A DNA stretch of 64,000 nucleotides from Lewinellaceae bacterium (GCA_020636405.1 JACJXW010000004.1:682001-746000), one strand, 5' to 3'; counted from the first letter of the stretch, positions 18,326 to 27,487 are shown. Notes: generated from the sequence alone by a model not told the origin. Made by a program: numbers and translations.

Positions 18326-21151
18326 ATGACAAGACTTTACGCCTTTATCACTCTTTTCCTGGCCCTTGCTTTTCCTACTTTCGGGCAGCTCTCTTTTACC
18401 AACGGCAACAACCTGCTTTCCAACTCCGCATTTCACAGCGGGGTGGCCATCGCCGTAGTCGATATGAACGGCGACGGACTGGACGACATCGTCCGCCTGG
18501 CCCAGGGGCGGCAATTACAGATAGAATACCAGCAATCAGCCGGGACGTCCTTCCTGAATTATACTTTCGGCAACCTCTCCGCGCAGAGCCAGTGGAGCAT
18601 GTGCGTGGCAGATGTCGACAACGATGGCTACAACGACGTACTGGCCGGCGGCCGTTACGATAATGTAAAGCTGGTCCGCGCTATGGAAGGGGGAACCTCC
18701 TACGAGATGAGCAACCTGCCCGGAGCAGGCCTCTTCGTACAGGGGTCCAACCTGGTGGACATCAATAACGATGGCTGGGTCGACTACTTCGCCTGCCACG
18801 ACGACGGCGAAAGCCGCATCTGGTCCAATGATTCTACCGGGCAATTCATTACCGCCGATGAATGGATCGATATGGCCACGGTGCCGGCCTCCGATAATTC
18901 CGGCAACTACGGCAGCATATGGACCGATTTTGACAACGACGGCGACATCGACCTCTACATCGCCAAATGCCGGCAAGGCGTGAACAACCCTTCCGACCCA
19001 CGCCGCATCAACGCCCTTTACCTCAATATCGGAGAAAACACCTTCGTTGAAGCGGCGGACTCCTTCAACCTCAAGATCGGCGCCCAATCCTGGACCGCCG
19101 ACTTTCAGGACATCGACAACGACGGCGATTACGACTGCTTTATCACCAACCACGACGTGCCGAGCATGCTGCTGGAAAATGACGGCTCCGGCCATTTTAC
19201 CGACATCACGGATGGCAGCGGCATCAACATTCTGGGATTGCCCATCCAGGGCGTCATGCGGGATTTTGACAACGACGGCTTCGTTGACATCCTGGTCGCC
19301 GGCACCCGGCAGCACCTCTTTCTCAACAATGGCGACAAAACCTTCACCGAACTGGAAAACCCGTTCGACAATAACCAGATGGAGTCCTTTGCCATCGGCG
19401 ACCTCAACCACGACGGTTTCCTCGATGTGTATGGCGGTTACGCCCAGGTGTACACTACACCCAGCAACATCGACGATGTGATCTGGCTCAACGACGCGAC
19501 AAGCGGCAACAACTTCATCGCCATAAGCCTGGTCGGCAAGGAGTCCAACCGCAACGGCATCGGGGCCCGCATCGAGGCCTACGGCCCCTGGGGCATTCAG
19601 GTGCGTGAGGTGCGTGCCGGAGAGAGCTATGGCATTATGAATTCGATGACGCAACACTTCGGCCTAGGCACCCATGAAATGGTGGATTCCCTGGTTATCC
19701 GCTGGCCCAGCGGCAACATCGACACGCTGCAAAACCTGGCGGCCAACCAGTTCATTACCGTGATCGAGAACAGCTGTACATCGCCGTCGGCATTCATCGA
19801 ATACGAAGGAAGTACAGTTATGTGCGAAGGAGATACCCTGGAGCTGTTCGCTCCGGAAGGTTTTACCTATCTCTGGAGCACCGGCGACACCACCCGGTCT
19901 ATCCTGGCCACAGATGCCGGTGCATACAACGTGACGGTCTTTAACGGTTCGGAATGCTTTGGCGTGTCGCCCGGCGTGTCTATAATCCTCAACCCGGACG
20001 CTACTCCTTCCATAACCGCTGTGGGAGAGACCAGCTTCTGCCGGGGCGGCTCCGTTTATCTGCTGGCCTCCGAGGCGGAGGGCTATTTCTGGTCGAACGG
20101 CACTACTACAGCCCTCGTTGAAGTTACGGAGAGTGGCGATTACACCGTGACTACTCCCGGGCTTTGTCAGGATTTCACCTCCGAGCCGGTCACTGTCACC
20201 GTTCTGGAGTCTCCCATCCCGGAAATCGAATCGGCGGCCTTTGTGAACGGGCAGGCGGAGATCTCTGCCAATGGCAGTTATATCTTATGGTACGATTCCC
20301 CGGATGCCACCGATCCGATCGCTTCCGGCAGCCTGCTGGCCACACCCGTTGACTCCGACACGGTTTTCTATGCAGAGAACCTGACGCTCTACCCGGGCGA
20401 GCTCTCCCTTACCGGTATGACCGCTCACCAGGGAAGCAATTACAGCGGCAACCAGTACAATGGAGCGGTCATCTTCGATTGCCTCAGCCCCTTCACCTTG
20501 CAGGAAGTACTGGTGTATACGGATACAGAAGGGCCCCGCATTATCGAATTACAGGATGCCGCAGGCAACGTATTGCTCAGCCGGGAGGTCAACATCAGCA
20601 CCGGCTTGCAAGTGCTTTCTCTGAACTTCGAGATAGAACCCGGAACCGATCTGTCCCTGACCACCAACACTGATTTCAACCTGGCCCAGTTCGGCTACAA
20701 CAGCGCGCGCCTGCGCCGCGCTGACCAGAATGTGAACTACCCCTATGTGGTCGAAGATGTGGTGGAGATCAAAAATTCCAACCTGGGTAATGACCGCTAC
20801 TACTACTTCTTCAATTGGAAGATCCAGCGGCCCAGCTTTGAGTGTGTCAGCGGCCGGGTAGCGGTACCCCTGGTGGTGGTGGGCACAGAGGATGTGGCAA
20901 CCGATGCCGGCGAGCTCACCGTCCTTCCCAATCCGGTGTCCGCGATGCTGGCGGTGCAGCTGCCGGAATTGCAGCAGGAAACGGCCACTTTAAAGGTATA
21001 TGACGCTACCGCTCAGGCCATACTGGAGTACGGCGTACGCCGGGGCGATTCGCACCTGAATGTGAATATGGAAGCACTCCCGGCGGGGTTGTACTTCATT
21101 CAGCTGATGGATGAAGGTGTGCAGTATGCCGCCAGGGTGGTGAAACGGTAG
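18326..21151 (+). CDS. T9SS-secreted FG-GAP/VCBS repeat protein with ASPIC/UnbV domain
   Basis: A 941-residue protein with signal peptide MTRLYAFITLFLALAFPTFG. Residues about 40-400 hold many calcium-binding FG-GAP/VCBS blades (VVDMNGDGLDDIVRLA, VDNDGYNDVLAGG, DFDNDGDIDLYI, DFDNDGFVDILVAG), forming a beta-propeller. Residues about 410-490 are an ASPIC/UnbV domain (NGIGARIEAYG, FGLGTHEMVDSLVIRWPSG). Then come two short PKD-like/CCP-like units (CEGDTLELFAPEGFTYLWST, CRGGSVYLLASEAEGYFWS) and a C-terminal T9SS sorting domain (LTVLPNPVSAMLAVQLP ... GLYFIQL). It is expected to be exported through the outer membrane and anchored or released. Role in adhesion or polymer binding is inference. Confidence 0.9.
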   Translation: MTRLYAFITLFLALAFPTFGQLSFTNGNNLLSNSAFHSGVAIAVVDMNGDGLDDIVRLAQGRQLQIEYQQSAGTSFLNYTFGNLSAQSQWSMCVADVDNDGYNDVLAGGRYDNVKLVRAMEGGTSYEMSNLPGAGLFVQGSNLVDINNDGWVDYFACHDDGESRIWSNDSTGQFITADEWIDMATVPASDNSGNYGSIWTDFDNDGDIDLYIAKCRQGVNNPSDPRRINALYLNIGENTFVEAADSFNLKIGAQSWTADFQDIDNDGDYDCFITNHDVPSMLLENDGSGHFTDITDGSGINILGLPIQGVMRDFDNDGFVDILVAGTRQHLFLNNGDKTFTELENPFDNNQMESFAIGDLNHDGFLDVYGGYAQVYTTPSNIDDVIWLNDATSGNNFIAISLVGKESNRNGIGARIEAYGPWGIQVREVRAGESYGIMNSMTQHFGLGTHEMVDSLVIRWPSGNIDTLQNLAANQFITVIENSCTSPSAFIEYEGSTVMCEGDTLELFAPEGFTYLWSTGDTTRSILATDAGAYNVTVFNGSECFGVSPGVSIILNPDATPSITAVGETSFCRGGSVYLLASEAEGYFWSNGTTTALVEVTESGDYTVTTPGLCQDFTSEPVTVTVLESPIPEIESAAFVNGQAEISANGSYILWYDSPDATDPIASGSLLATPVDSDTVFYAENLTLYPGELSLTGMTAHQGSNYSGNQYNGAVIFDCLSPFTLQEVLVYTDTEGPRIIELQDAAGNVLLSREVNISTGLQVLSLNFEIEPGTDLSLTTNTDFNLAQFGYNSARLRRADQNVNYPYVVEDVVEIKNSNLGNDRYYYFFNWKIQRPSFECVSGRVAVPLVVVGTEDVATDAGELTVLPNPVSAMLAVQLPELQQETATLKVYDATAQAILEYGVRRGDSHLNVNMEALPAGLYFIQLMDEGVQYAARVVKR

Positions 21152-21185
21152 AGAAGGACAGGAATTCTGGGGTTGTGCAACAAGG

Positions 21186-21293
21186 GATAGCACACTGATC
21201 TTTTAAGATCCATTAAGATTTATCATGATCGTAATTCAAAGGTAATCTGATCTTAACGAATCCTAACTGATCTTAATAAATCAGTGTACTATC
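21186..21293. repeat. Imperfect inverted repeat built of GATCTTAA units
   Basis: The left end GATAGCACACTGATCTTTTA (21186-21205) is an inverted copy, with few mismatches, of the right end at 21274-21293, whose reverse complement begins GATAGTACACTGAT. The interior is made of repeated GATCTTAA / AAGATC units at spacings near 10-11 bases. No ORF. It lies between two convergent T9SS protein genes and could fold into a bidirectional terminator or be a palindromic interspersed repeat. Confidence 0.5.
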
Positions 21294-21342
21294 ACCACAG
21301 GGGACTTTTTTTACAACCCCAGGACTCCGGTTTTATAACATT

Positions 21343-23271
21343 TTACTGACGCACCAGCTTTTTCACCACCACTCCATCCCGCGTTCTCAGGTGCAGGAAG
21401 TACAGCCCTGCTGCGGTCAGCTCAATGTGCCGTATTTCGCCATTCCATTCTTTTATCCGTTTACCTTTTGCATTATAGAGCACTGCTCCCAGTAAAGCCG
21501 AGCCATCTGTCGGCCGTATTTCCACCTGCCCTTCGGCACTGGGGTTGGGGAACACCTTGATCCTGCCGGCGAGGGCTTCCGAAGCAGCGCTTACCGATGG
21601 GAATTCGATACCGGCCAGCACATGCTCGGCCACCAGTACCGGCGCATTATCCATGCGGTTGAACATATGGCGGAAAGTATCGATCTGCGGTGTACTTTCG
21701 GCAAAAATGGGCGCCAGCCATTTGGGCGGCAGCGAGTGGTAATAAGCACGGGCGGTTACCTGTACCAGCCCTTCGTAGCCCAGGGTAGGGATGTGGAACT
21801 CGAGCAGGTCGCTTCCGGAGCCCTCCTCCCCATTGTCGTAATTGAAATTCTCATCCTCCAGGGCACGGCCCACGATGCGGGTGGTGTCGTATACTTCATC
21901 CGCGGTGCTGAAACCTCGGGGTGGAAGTCGGTTGTCTTTGAGCATGCTGTAGGCGTGCTCCAGCACTACGGTGAAATTGCCGACATCGTTCCCGGCCACC
22001 ATCTCGTAGATCTGCACCTGGTCGGGCCGGTTGATGACGGCGTAGTGGGGCTCCACTCCCGGGTTTTCATCCATGAGCTCGTAATTTTCATTGAAGCGGC
22101 CGGAGTGGAAAAGGATCTCACCGTCCTCCGTTTCCACCACAAACTCAATGAAGAGCCGCCGGCTGGGATACCCGGAAGGGAACTTGTGCCCTGCCCGGTT
22201 GGTGAGCTTCAGCTCAAAGTAAGCGGTGTCTTCTTCCACCCCCATCCAGTCGAGGCTGGAATAGAGGGATTTGTTCTGCAGCATATTGAAGGTGGCGTCG
22301 ATGGTGGCATCGAAATGTTCCGGCAGGGCGTCGATGCCCAGTTCCTGGCGGTGCTCTTTCATCAGCTGGAGCATGAAGGTATTGGCGCCCGCCAGTTCGT
22401 GCAGGCCGTAGGGGGAGCGCCCTTCCAGGAAGAGGTAGTTGGCGGAGATGACGATGGGTTCCTCCAGTCGGGGCATGTGGCAGCCCTGACAGCTCTGTTC
22501 CTGTTCGTAGGCCGAGTTGAGCCATTCGTGGTAGGTGGCCTGTTCTACGAAGGTAGTACCGATCAGTTGCCCGTCGGTGCTGATGGGTTCGGTGAGCAGG
22601 GTATGGCAGGGGGCGCACAGGCCCGCCTCGGTGACATGGTCTCCGAAGAGGGGCTCCAGGCCGACAAAGTCGGCCATGGGCGGTGCGAAGGGCAGGAAGT
22701 ACGGACCGTACACTACCCGGTTGGTATCGAACCTGATGTCACCGGAGTGTGTGTCCCCGAATTGCTCCGTGCTGATCTTATGGCAGGTGGTACAGGTGAC
22801 GCCATCCAGGCCGATGGTATCCTGCAGCAGGTCTTCCATGGTATATTTTCCGTGGCCACGGTACAGGGCTGTGTAGTGGCCGTTAGGGGCATGGCAGGAG
22901 GTACACTTCGTTTCGATGGCGTCGTGGAACTCAGCCGGCGTCACCAGGATCTCGTGGCTCACCTTGGCGCGCCAGAAGGGGTCTTTGGCGGCGTTGGCCA
23001 TCATGGTGGCGCGCCAGTCGTCGTGGATGTTGACGTCGTTGCCGAAGAAGTCGACCATGGCGTAGCCGTTGGTGTCGAAGCCGTGGCAGCCGGAGCAATT
23101 GCCCGCTGTGGGGAAGATGATGGTGGAATCGATGGGCCCTTGCAGGATCTGGCGGAGCAGTGCCCGCTCGGCCTTGGTATGGAAAGCCTTCACGTCGTTG
23201 TCGATGGGAAAGAGCGTGGCAGAGAGGATAAGGAGCCCGATGAGGCTTCCAAAGAGGAGTTGCTTAGACAT
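21343..23271 (-). CDS. Five-haem secreted cytochrome c with T9SS sorting domain
   Basis: A 642-residue protein with an N-terminal leader (MSKQLLFGSLIGLLILSATL). It holds five CxxCH haem-binding motifs: CSGCH (C59), CTSCH (C123), CTTCH, CAPCH and CQGCH, all within about the first 280 residues, the pattern of a multihaem cytochrome c. The C-terminal part (about 330-560) is beta-rich. The last 80 residues are a T9SS type A domain (GRIKVFPNPSAEGQVEI ... AGLYFLHLRTRDG). Such a protein should be exposed on the surface and could transfer electrons outward, but the reaction is not known. The frame reaches 23325, but ATG 23271 before the leader is the better start. Confidence 0.88.
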   Translation of the reverse strand: MSKQLLFGSLIGLLILSATLFPIDNDVKAFHTKAERALLRQILQGPIDSTIIFPTAGNCSGCHGFDTNGYAMVDFFGNDVNIHDDWRATMMANAAKDPFWRAKVSHEILVTPAEFHDAIETKCTSCHAPNGHYTALYRGHGKYTMEDLLQDTIGLDGVTCTTCHKISTEQFGDTHSGDIRFDTNRVVYGPYFLPFAPPMADFVGLEPLFGDHVTEAGLCAPCHTLLTEPISTDGQLIGTTFVEQATYHEWLNSAYEQEQSCQGCHMPRLEEPIVISANYLFLEGRSPYGLHELAGANTFMLQLMKEHRQELGIDALPEHFDATIDATFNMLQNKSLYSSLDWMGVEEDTAYFELKLTNRAGHKFPSGYPSRRLFIEFVVETEDGEILFHSGRFNENYELMDENPGVEPHYAVINRPDQVQIYEMVAGNDVGNFTVVLEHAYSMLKDNRLPPRGFSTADEVYDTTRIVGRALEDENFNYDNGEEGSGSDLLEFHIPTLGYEGLVQVTARAYYHSLPPKWLAPIFAESTPQIDTFRHMFNRMDNAPVLVAEHVLAGIEFPSVSAASEALAGRIKVFPNPSAEGQVEIRPTDGSALLGAVLYNAKGKRIKEWNGEIRHIELTAAGLYFLHLRTRDGVVVKKLVRQ

Positions 23272-23363
23272 GGTTTTGTCGTCTGTTGATGGTTGCCTGT
23301 CGTCCGTTGAGAGCTGGCCAAGCAACAGCCAGTATGCTCAACCGACAACCGGAATAAATTAAA

Positions 23364-23542
23364 GCCGTCCGGTAACTATTCAGCAATTCGCCGTTCGCAA
23401 TTCGCCGTTCGCTAAACGCTGCCTCAAAACCCGGATTTAGAGCAAAGAACGGGTTCCTTGAGTTTGGATTCCTGCAATTAGGGGCATAGTGCTGCGAATA
23501 GCGAACCGCTAAAAGCGAAATGCTGAATAGTTACGCCGTCCG
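23364..23542. mobile_element. MITE, IS66-type ends, 8-bp target duplication
   Basis: GTAACTATTCAGCA at 23372-23385 is a perfect 14-bp inverted copy of TGCTGAATAGTTAC at 23521-23534; similarity extends imperfectly inward (ATTCGCCGTTCGC against the reverse complement of GCGAACCGCTAAAAGCGAAA). The element is flanked by an identical 8-bp direct repeat, GCCGTCCG (23364-23371 and 23535-23542), the expected target-site duplication. IS66-family elements begin GTAA and duplicate 8 bp, so this is best read as a non-autonomous relative. No transposase is encoded. The flanks 23272-23363 and 23543-23862 hold no gene that I can support. Confidence 0.75.
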
Positions 23543-23862
23543 GCGAAAATCAGGAAAGTTTGGGGGATAGTCAAAGGTTGAAGAGCAGGATTTTGCAAGC
23601 GAAATTCCAATTTTGTTGTTGGCGGCTGCTCTAACGCTGGCCTGGGCTGAAAAACAACCTTGACACAAGAGTTTATTAAGTGTTTGTTTGTCAAGGGATT
23701 AATTGTTTTTACGACATATTTGGTTCAGTAATCTGAGGTAAAAAACCTAGTGCTACTGTCCTTTTTTTACACGATGAAGAGTGGTAACTTCGCTAGTGAG
23801 CAGGAGACTTTAAGTTCTCCTGCTCACTTAGCGACGCACGCAGCGCGCAGCGAACGTCTGGC

Positions 23863-25275
23863 CTACAGCGGTTCAAACCGCGCCTGGAAGAACCGCAGCC
23901 GCTTCGGCTCATACACCATCTTCAGCCCCCGGGTTTGTTCCCGGCGGCTGTACACTTCTTTAACCGACTCGGCCACCACATCCATGTGCGCCTCCGTGTA
24001 TACACGGCGTGGGATGGTCAGGCGGGTGAGCTCCAGGCGGGGGTAGCGGTGGTCGCCGGTTTTGGGGTCGCGGCCGGCGCTGACAATGCCGCGCTCCATG
24101 CTGCGGATGCCGGAGTCGAGGTACAGCTGTGCCGCCAGCATCTGAGCGGGGAAGTGGTCCTGCGGGATATGCGGGTAAAAGGCCCGGGCATCCAGGAAGA
24201 TGGCGTGGCCGCCCACCGGCCGCACAATGGGGATCTCCCAGTCGGTGAGCAACTGTCCCAGGTAGAGGACCTGCCCGACGCGGGCGCGGATGTGTTCATC
24301 CTGCACCGATTCCTTAATCCCGATGGCCATGGCCTCCATATCGCGGCCGGCCATGCCGCCGTAGGTGTGCAGGCCTTCGTAGACCACCACCATGTTGCGC
24401 AGCTCGTCGAACAGTTCTTCGTCGTTGACGGCCAGCCAGCCGCCGATGTTGACCAGGTGGTCCTTCTTACCGCTCATCCAGGCGCCGTCGGTGTAACTGC
24501 AAAACTCCTTGAGGATCTCGGCGACGGGTTTGTCGGCGTAGCCTTCCTCGCTGGTCTGGATGAAGTAGGCGTTTTCCACCATGCGCGTAGCGTCCAGCAT
24601 CAGCAGGATGCCGTATTTATCGCACAGCTGGCGCAGGGCTTTGACGTTGGCCATGCTCACCGGCTGGCCGCCCGCCATGTTGACGGTGCCGGCCAGGCTG
24701 ACGTAGGCGATGTTCTCCGCTCCTTTTTCTTTGAAGAGATCTTCCAGTTTGTTCAGGTCGATGTTGCCCTTGAAAGGGTGCAGGCTGGCCGGGTCGTGGG
24801 CTTCGTCGATGATGACATCCACAAAGATGCCCCCGGCCAGTTCCTGGTGCAGACGGGTGGTGGTGAAGTACATATTGCCCGGCACGTACTGCCCCTTTTT
24901 GATGAGGGCCTGGCTGATGAGGTGCTCGGCGCCACGCCCCTGGTGGGTGGGCACCAGGTATTTATAGCCGTAGTACTGCTGAACGGCCTGTTCGAGGTGG
25001 TAGAAGTTGACGCTGCCGGCGTAGGCCTCATCCCCCAGCATCATGCCCGCCCACTGGCGGTCGCTCATAGCGCTGGTTCCGCTGTCGGTCAGCAGGTCGA
25101 TGTAGACGTCTTCGGATCGGAGCAGGAAGGTATTGTAGCCCGCTGCTTTAATCGCCTGTTCCCTTTCGGCGCGGGTCGTCATCGTGAGGGGTTCGACCAT
25201 TTTAATTTTCCAGGGTTCGGCCCAGGAGCGGCGCCCGGCCTGTTCTCCCATGGTTTTGAAACGATGTGGGCTCAT
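23863..25275 (-). CDS. tpl: Tyrosine phenol-lyase (beta-tyrosinase)
   Basis: A 470-residue PLP enzyme of the tryptophanase/tyrosine phenol-lyase family, which cleaves L-tyrosine to phenol, pyruvate and ammonia. Conserved blocks include YNTFLLRSEDVYIDLLTDSG, PTHQGRGAEHL, NMYFTTTRLHQE, the PLP-lysine pair in MSGKKDHLVN (Lys270/271) and GGHAIFLDAR. The motif SGIRSMERGI carries the Arg that reads the phenol ring in tyrosine phenol-lyase; tryptophanases have a different residue there. The RFFQARFEPL tail also matches the phenol-lyase. There is a tyrosine-binding Thr in MYFTTTR. Tyrosine phenol-lyase is therefore favoured over tryptophanase. No permease or regulator lies next to it. Confidence 0.85.
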   Translation of the reverse strand: MSPHRFKTMGEQAGRRSWAEPWKIKMVEPLTMTTRAEREQAIKAAGYNTFLLRSEDVYIDLLTDSGTSAMSDRQWAGMMLGDEAYAGSVNFYHLEQAVQQYYGYKYLVPTHQGRGAEHLISQALIKKGQYVPGNMYFTTTRLHQELAGGIFVDVIIDEAHDPASLHPFKGNIDLNKLEDLFKEKGAENIAYVSLAGTVNMAGGQPVSMANVKALRQLCDKYGILLMLDATRMVENAYFIQTSEEGYADKPVAEILKEFCSYTDGAWMSGKKDHLVNIGGWLAVNDEELFDELRNMVVVYEGLHTYGGMAGRDMEAMAIGIKESVQDEHIRARVGQVLYLGQLLTDWEIPIVRPVGGHAIFLDARAFYPHIPQDHFPAQMLAAQLYLDSGIRSMERGIVSAGRDPKTGDHRYPRLELTRLTIPRRVYTEAHMDVVAESVKEVYSRREQTRGLKMVYEPKRLRFFQARFEPL

Positions 25276-25589
25276 GGATATGGTTTTGTTTGGTTATTAA
25301 TACATCTGCGGCCATATTACAGCAGTTGTAAATGACGGGAAAGGACTTTTGTCATTGTTTTGCTAATTTTTAGTGTACGAACTAATTTTTTCTATACTCC
25401 TCATAGACCTTGCGGATGACCATTATCATTGATTTTCTCGGGTGCGGAAAGTACCTTACCTACGTAAATGCTCACCATTACAGCGTTCCTTTTCCAAAAT
25501 AAGCTCTTAACCCCCGTTTCGCTCCGCCGGGAGAGGCAATCTCTTTTATTGGCGGCGTGCTTTTCATTTCTTCATCAAAAACCAAAGCC

Positions 25590-26261
25590 ATGAAAACGTT
25601 TCAAATTTTTGACGAAGGCGGGTTACCTCTCAGCAGGCTGCTGGCCTTGATCATTGGATTATGTCTTTGGGCTTTCCTGCCTCCGGCTCTGGCCCAGCCC
25701 AGGTTGGGGGTCATTGGCGGCGTCAACCTGTCTGACTTAAGGCGGGAGGGCGCCGATAACAGTGGGGTGGAATACAATATGCGGACGAGCCTCAAAGCTG
25801 GGCTGATCGTCGAGGTGGCTATCGGTAACAGCGGCTTTGCCATTCAGGGCGAGCCACTGTACGTACAGAAAGGCGCGGTAGTAAAAACACCCTTCTTCAA
25901 GTCGGAAATAGATGTACCGGAAACGGACCTTAAGATGAACTACATCGAGCTGCCGATCCTGGCAAAATATTCCTTCGATCTTGGCGCCCTGCGCCCCTAT
26001 GTGGTTGCCGGCCCCGAATTCGGATGGATGCTGAATGCCAAACACATCGGCCTCGATGTAAAGGATGAGTTCGATGAATTCGATTTCCTGGCCACCGCCG
26101 GCCTGGGCCTCGACGTAGAAGTGACCGATATGATCTTCATCTTCGCGGAAGGGCGGTATAACTACGGGTTGAACAACATCAATGCCGTTGAAGAAGGCCC
26201 CATTAAACTCTACAACCAGGGAGTCCAGATAATGACTGGGGTGAAGCTGGAGTTATGGTAG
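25590..26261 (+). CDS. PorT-family outer-membrane beta-barrel protein
   Basis: A 223-residue protein. After a basic N-terminus and hydrophobic leader (LLALIIGLCLWAFLPPALA, cleavage before QPRLGVIGG) comes an outer-membrane barrel of the PF13568/PorT type: RLGVIGGVNLSDLRRE at the start, GFAIQGEPLYVQKG, LKMNYIELPILAKYSF, LRPYVVAGPEFGWML, and GVQIMTGVKLELW ending on Trp. Such proteins are common in Bacteroidota with mixed or unknown function. The frame extends 11 codons further to 25557, but ATG 25590 is nearer the leader. About 315 bases downstream begins the AT-rich island. Confidence 0.75.
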   Translation: MKTFQIFDEGGLPLSRLLALIIGLCLWAFLPPALAQPRLGVIGGVNLSDLRREGADNSGVEYNMRTSLKAGLIVEVAIGNSGFAIQGEPLYVQKGAVVKTPFFKSEIDVPETDLKMNYIELPILAKYSFDLGALRPYVVAGPEFGWMLNAKHIGLDVKDEFDEFDFLATAGLGLDVEVTDMIFIFAEGRYNYGLNNINAVEEGPIKLYNQGVQIMTGVKLELW

Positions 26262-26418
26262 GGCATGAGAGCGGAGTGCAGGCGCTATAACCTGAACTTT
26301 TCGGAAGTGTGGCGCCTGTTGCTTGCTCTTACGTGGTTATATTGTCGGATGGTTATATTGTTGGCTGGCGGCTATGAGTGGCTGGCGGCAAATAATCATC
26401 AACCCAATAACCAGTAAC

Positions 26419-26448
26419 CAAAAAAAAACTCAGGCCTTACAGGCTGAG
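26419..26448 (-). terminator. Intrinsic terminator reading out on the - strand
   Basis: CTCAGCCT and AGGCCTGAG form a stem with one bulged base, and on the - strand it is followed by a run of nine T. The + strand has no T-run after it. It ends a short frame on the - strand that resembles ArdC (see 26491-26541). Confidence 0.65.
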
Positions 26449-26490
26449 GGTTCTGGGAAGGTAACCGGTAAGAAATAATGAACGACATCT

Positions 26491-26541
26491 TTCCAAGCCG
26501 GCAATGATCCTTTTGGTGACGCGGGTGTAAATATCGGCTTT
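26491..26541 (-). pseudogene. ArdC antirestriction protein relic
   Basis: On the - strand a 17-residue segment KADIYTRVTKRIIAGLE matches the conserved start of ArdC-type (DUF1738) antirestriction proteins. Directly after it the match is lost (RCRSLFLTGY) and the frame stops in the terminator at 26437. ArdC proteins are carried by plasmids and integrative elements, so this would be a leftover of a mobile element. The rest of the 26262-26604 gap shows short repeats around TGGTTATATTG but no gene. The match is short, so the call is tentative. Confidence 0.4.
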
Positions 26542-26604
26542 TAAATTTAGGGCATTTTGACGTAAATTAAAGACCGATTTTGATATGATAACGTTTAACT
26601 GATA

Positions 26605-27345
26605 ATGCCTCAAAACGACTATTATCTTTTTCTTGACGAGTCTGGCGATCATGGCTTGACAAACATTGACCCAGGGTTTCCGGTGTTTGTTCTTTGTAGC
26701 ATTCTGTGCAAGAAAGATGATTTTTCGGCTCAAATAGATACTGGCTTTGATCAGCTCAAAAGCGACCTTTGGGGAACAAACAACGTTCATTTTCATTCAA
26801 GAGATATAAGAAAATGCGAGAAAGAATTTCAAATTTTATTTGACCTCGATATCAAGAGGCAATTTTATGAGCGGCTAAATGACTGCATTTCTTCCTCAGA
26901 CTACACAATCATAGCTTCAGGGATAAAGAAGAAAGATTACGCAAAAAGATATGGCGTATTGAATGATGTGTATTCAATTTCCCTGACTTTCATTATTGAG
27001 CGGACCATTTTCTATTTAGACGATCAGGACGATGTAGGGGATTTGTATATCCTTGCAGAAGCAAGGGGTAAGGAAGAAGATAAACTTCTCAGAGATCATA
27101 TGAGAAAAATATACAATAGAGGCACTTTCTATGTTAATAACCAAAGACTTCGTGAAAGGATAAAATCCTTTAAATTTTATAAGAAAACAGATAACCATAA
27201 CGGATTGCAACTTGCTGACCTAGCAGCCTACCCTATTGCTCGTCATATCATCGATCCTACCCGTGCTAATCCCGCTTTCAATATTTTAGAATCGAAATTT
27301 TATACTAAAAATGGAAGGAAATATGGATTGAAAATATTCCCCTAA
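26605..27345 (+). CDS. DUF3800 family protein, putative nuclease
   Basis: A 246-residue protein of the DUF3800 (PF12686) family. The family has an RNase H-like fold; its acidic motifs are visible as FLDESGDHG near the N-terminus, LAEARGK in the middle, and LQLADLAAYPIARH near the C-terminus. DUF3800 genes are often found in phage and defence contexts, but their targets are not established. Base composition is clearly more AT-rich than all neighbours, and its codons use A and T endings, a sign of recent transfer. It is isolated: a - strand terminator lies upstream and a terminator-like stem lies downstream. The tRNA-Gly gene begins 186 bases further. Confidence 0.85.
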   Translation: MPQNDYYLFLDESGDHGLTNIDPGFPVFVLCSILCKKDDFSAQIDTGFDQLKSDLWGTNNVHFHSRDIRKCEKEFQILFDLDIKRQFYERLNDCISSSDYTIIASGIKKKDYAKRYGVLNDVYSISLTFIIERTIFYLDDQDDVGDLYILAEARGKEEDKLLRDHMRKIYNRGTFYVNNQRLRERIKSFKFYKKTDNHNGLQLADLAAYPIARHIIDPTRANPAFNILESKFYTKNGRKYGLKIFP

Positions 27346-27353
27346 TAAAAATA

Positions 27354-27381
27354 AAAGGTCCGCTCGCGCGAGCAGACCTTT
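27354..27381 (+). terminator. Stem-loop after DUF3800
   Basis: AAAGGTC(C)GCTCG pairs with CGAGC(A)GACCTTT. It is followed by only a short T-run, while A-rich sequence precedes it, so termination may work in both directions. Confidence 0.6.
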
Positions 27382-27487
27382 CATCGACCGGGGACACCCC
27401 AATCCTTATTTCAAATATAGTATAAATATGGTGCAATGTCAATACTTTAACACTTTTGTAACTTTAACAGTGGGGAGTATAAAACAA

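Noticed and set aside
21622..23289. 555-residue frame on the + strand
   Set aside because: It overlaps the five-haem cytochrome on the other strand; the cytochrome has CxxCH motifs, a leader and a T9SS tail, while this frame has no recognisable domain.
23935..25335. 466-residue frame on the + strand
   Set aside because: It is the antisense shadow of tyrosine phenol-lyase; the sequence is rich in Val, Gly and His, as expected of a shadow frame.
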